Below the pieces are notes generated by a model. That model was not told the origin of the DNA. It did not search any database and worked only from the letters and a program-made list of their open reading frames with translations. Of a DNA stretch of 64,000 nt, positions 61,180 to 64,000 are shown piece by piece. A program made the translations under genes and the position numbers. Numbering within the stretch: the stretch's first letter is position 1; the number at the start of each line of letters is the position of its first letter. The DNA comes from Isoperla grammatica (Eukaryota > Arthropoda > Insecta > Plecoptera > Perlodidae): assembly GCA_945910005.1 (NCBI GenBank), contig OX246740.1:5391458-5455457 (forward strand). The letters are read 5' to 3'.

Positions 61180-61475
61180 TATATGGCGCAGTTGGTAGCG
61201 GCAGGCGGGACTGGGGTTTGACTCCCGTCTTACGTTATCTGGTTACTGGAGGTTACCGGAGGGATCTCAATCGTATAGTTGATTGTTGGGATAGCTAGAA
61301 ATAACCGGGTCGAGGACTCGAGTTGGGTTCCTCCTCGTGGTGACCGGTGCTCGCAAAGAGGACTCTCGTTCAATTTTTTCTTTTTGGTCGGTCTTTACTT
61401 CATATATCGTCTCGATTAGCCAAGTTGCAAAAATATGAGACGTTAAGCCCAAATATCAATCTTTACTTCATATAC
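61180..61475 (+). repeat. SINE, family E (long copy)
   Basis: tRNA-like head (ATGGCGCAGTTGGTAGCGGC, then GGGGTTTGACTCCCGTC B box), body ending in the core ATCGTCTCGATTAGCCAAGT and tail ATGAGACGTTAAGCCCAAAT. The head is in a CpG-rich region (61000-61180). Confidence 0.75.
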
Positions 61476-61543
61476 ATCACCTTGTTCATCTTTCATAGTG
61501 TTATGTAGGCCTACCATACGTGCCGGCCTTCTTTGCAATCTAA

Positions 61544-61577
61544 CCCCCCCCCCCCCCCCCCCCCCCCCCCGCCCCCC
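61544..61577. repeat. Longest poly-C run
   Basis: 27 C, one G, then six C. One of many such homopolymer tracts in the window; length may be unreliable in assembly. Confidence 0.95.
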
Positions 61578-62589
61578 AACTGGATTATGGATTATGGATT
61601 ATGGAAGACGTCATATAACCTAGCTTTTGAGTATAAGTACTAAACATGATAATTAATCTAAATGTCATGGGGACATTACGAATGCCCTAACCCTGGGGTC
61701 TGGGGGAGTAGGGGGGCACTCCCCCCCCCCCCCCACAAAAAATACCAGCTCTAAGTTTACAATGTATTTATGGTAAAAATTACAGATATTCAAAAAGTTT
61801 AGATATGTTGAATACGTGATGTTTGGTGGGTCGGTAAATTGTAATGCAATAAAACGAAATATCAATGATATATCCTCAAACATTAATCTGTTCTCATTTA
61901 AAAACGCTTAAAACCTCATTAAAACCCATTACCTTTAAAAGAAATCTTTGTGGTGCGGGAGTCTTGCCCCCCCCCCCCCCCCCCACCGACTTCCGGGGCT
62001 AGTTTAGTGGTACACTGATTTACCAGCCGATATTATGTCGAGTAACGCAGTTTCTATTATAAATCCATGGTATGATAATATACTGCTTGTTTCTGCAAAA
62101 CACGGCTTATATAACGTGATAGTGATCCTACATGGTTAGAACAAGTAGTTTGTTAGAAGCGGAGATATAAACGAGTATTTGTTTTGTATTACAAGTAAAA
62201 GTACTCGGCCGCTCATTCTTGCAATTCATTTCAATAAACGTATGGCGTTGGCGCGGCCTAGCACTAACAAACCTGTCTAAAGTCTCGGGGCGTGGCTTGA
62301 TTGTTGTGCTTTATAACAACAAGTACATACTTGACCTTGCCAGAATTACGGAAGTGAACTTGATTGTTGGTGTCTGGAATGCAGAGTTCAAAAGATCGCG
62401 GCCGGAAGTTACCCTCGCCTACCCGCATACGTAATGGCGGCGGTACTTCAGTCCACCTAAACGATGTATACTTGGATATGGAAATTCTATTGTTGTAAGA
62501 TTATTAAGAATGCATTTTACATTCTACAAATTTGTTCTAATTTGTATTATTTCGAGCATACGTGTTTTGCATGGACAATTACAATAGGT
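61578..62589. other. No gene recognised; more C runs
   Basis: A 10-bp motif (GGATTATGGA-like) is repeated three times at 61580-61605. C runs lie at about 61721-61734 and 61967-61984. No exon recognised. Confidence 0.45.
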
Positions 62590-62655
62590 CGCACAGTCGA
62601 TGATGATTTAGGCTTTATGTCTCAAATTTTGGCAACATGCTTATCGAGACGATGA
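62590..62655 (-). repeat. SINE family E 3' end, reverse orientation
   Basis: Minus strand reads CATCATCGTCTCGATAAGCA, TGTTGCCAAAATTTGAGACA, TAAAGCCTAAATCATCATCG, matching the family E core and tail. Confidence 0.65.
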
Positions 62656-64000
62656 TGTTGTGAATTCAACGCCTATTTAATGCAAGGTTGTAAGATTATG
62701 GAAGAACTGTGTGTAAAGACCATGGCCACTCGGAGGGGGAGGGGGCGACAGAAGTCAACTAGCCCCCCCCCCCACCCCTCCTGGCTGCGATCGAGTCACC
62801 AATACGTTGCTCTTGTACATGTTATTAAGCTAGAGAGTGTGTATGTAGGTTATTGCAATGTGCATTGCCCCCCCCTCCCCCTCCTGGTAAAAATTATGTA
62901 GTACCCTTGGTAGTAAATAAAGACTGAATGAAAAACGTAAGCCTGCAACTGCAAGCTCGACGGTACATTTCGAACACAAATAGTTTGAACAGAGTTTAAG
63001 ATGCTTATTAATAGTAAACATGCTGCATCGTGAAGTCGTGTCGCCAAGTCATTTGGGTGCTGGGATTGAACACAAACCATGTCGGCCGAACCGTAAGTCA
63101 AATATCCTCTGGGTAATGACATTCGTGACCAGATTAGGCGAGATTCATCCCACTTCTGATGAGGTCACCCTCTTCTTAGGTCTCCCGTGCTATTTCGACA
63201 CAAGCAAACATGTCTTACGTTATACATACACCAGTTTGAAGTTTGAACAAAGGTATCACGTTATTATGACTGCATGTCCACCTACCATATGAACCCCCGA
63301 TGTATTTAAAATGCTTTAAGTTTTCAAATTTAAGTAAATCAAAACATGTCATTCTCTAGAGAATTTAGTTCTCTTTCTTCTTATACATTATGTTTCTTTG
63401 TTCCAATAGATATGTCATTTTTTTTTTTAATGTTCCTATTGTTGCTGCAACACACCTTCCAACATTTGAAGGGCGGAAATATTTATTGGAGAAAAAAAAT
63501 TAAAAACATTCATAAGAAAGCGCACTAAATTCTTTAGGAGATGATATATTTTGGTACTTTTTGACAATTTTAATGCATTTTAGCAATTTTAACATACATA
63601 CATCGGGTGTTCCGCAGCAAGGGTAGGTAGACATACAGTGTTAAGTCAATTTGTATTATTTATTTCCTTTTTTATTCCCCCTCTTCCTACATAAATATAA
63701 ATATTGTGGAAGGCGGAAGGCCACTGTCGCGCTAATATTGTCATTATCCGCTTATTAAAGTCGATCGATGAAGTGAACTACCCATTCAATACAACAACTA
63801 AACTATTCAAATTAAATGGACGTGAAAAATTACTTTTTTTTATTCTAAATTATGAATTTCAAGAATTATTACATGTGAGTAGCATTTAATACTGAACGTC
63901 TTGAAATTATATATTTTTTTTTATTAATAAAGTATATTTAAAGTTTCTAATTTGAGTAGATTTGAGGAAAAATTGACACACCAGCGCAAATATCTCGAAA
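62656..64000. other. No gene recognised
   Basis: Contains a C run near 62763-62773 and CT/C-rich bits near 62867-62883; AT-rich after 63300. No recognisable domain in either strand up to the window end. Confidence 0.45.

Overview
The window is nuclear DNA from an animal. It has spliced coding exons with GT/AG introns, a low gene density, tRNA- and 5S-derived SINEs, many short terminal-inverted-repeat (TIR) transposons, and long satellites and microsatellites. The repeat style (AGGCCT-rich DNA, long poly-G/C runs, SINEs ending in a GTTAAACAAC-type tail followed by TCAA repeats) suggests a marine invertebrate. The phylum cannot be fixed from the sequence alone.

One gene is well supported. Five exons on the + strand between 5248 and 11885 encode about 278 C-terminal residues of inositol-tetrakisphosphate 1-kinase (ITPK1, ATP-grasp fold). 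The N-terminal exons were not found and are probably upstream of base 1. Its introns carry several transposons, and a complete hAT-type element begins 54 bp after the stop codon.

From about 13.8 kb to the end no confident protein gene is visible. One CpG-rich stretch (22.2-23.1 kb) ends in an 11-codon open segment followed by a good splice donor and may be a first exon. Otherwise the region is layered repeats. There are seven hAT-type elements in the window with 8-bp target duplications (841, 5538, 9955, 11940, 26503, 42675, 45968). There are smaller MITEs, two of them inserted inside older repeats, and several SINE families, two of which share a 3' core. A 5S-rRNA-derived SINE occurs in two tandem heads. 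Five large tandem arrays are present: a 1-kb AAT run, a 43-bp minisatellite, a ~150-bp array next to a long foldback, a ~156-bp array, and a 2.3-kb 106-bp satellite.

The insertions give a readable relative chronology: hAT into SINE, a Harbinger-like palindrome into hAT, and a mariner-like MITE into SINE. I did not find a convincing new multi-gene system. The most interesting items are the hAT swarm, the 106-bp satellite whose unit begins like a hAT terminus, the 5S-headed SINE, and the foldback plus tandem-repeat composite.
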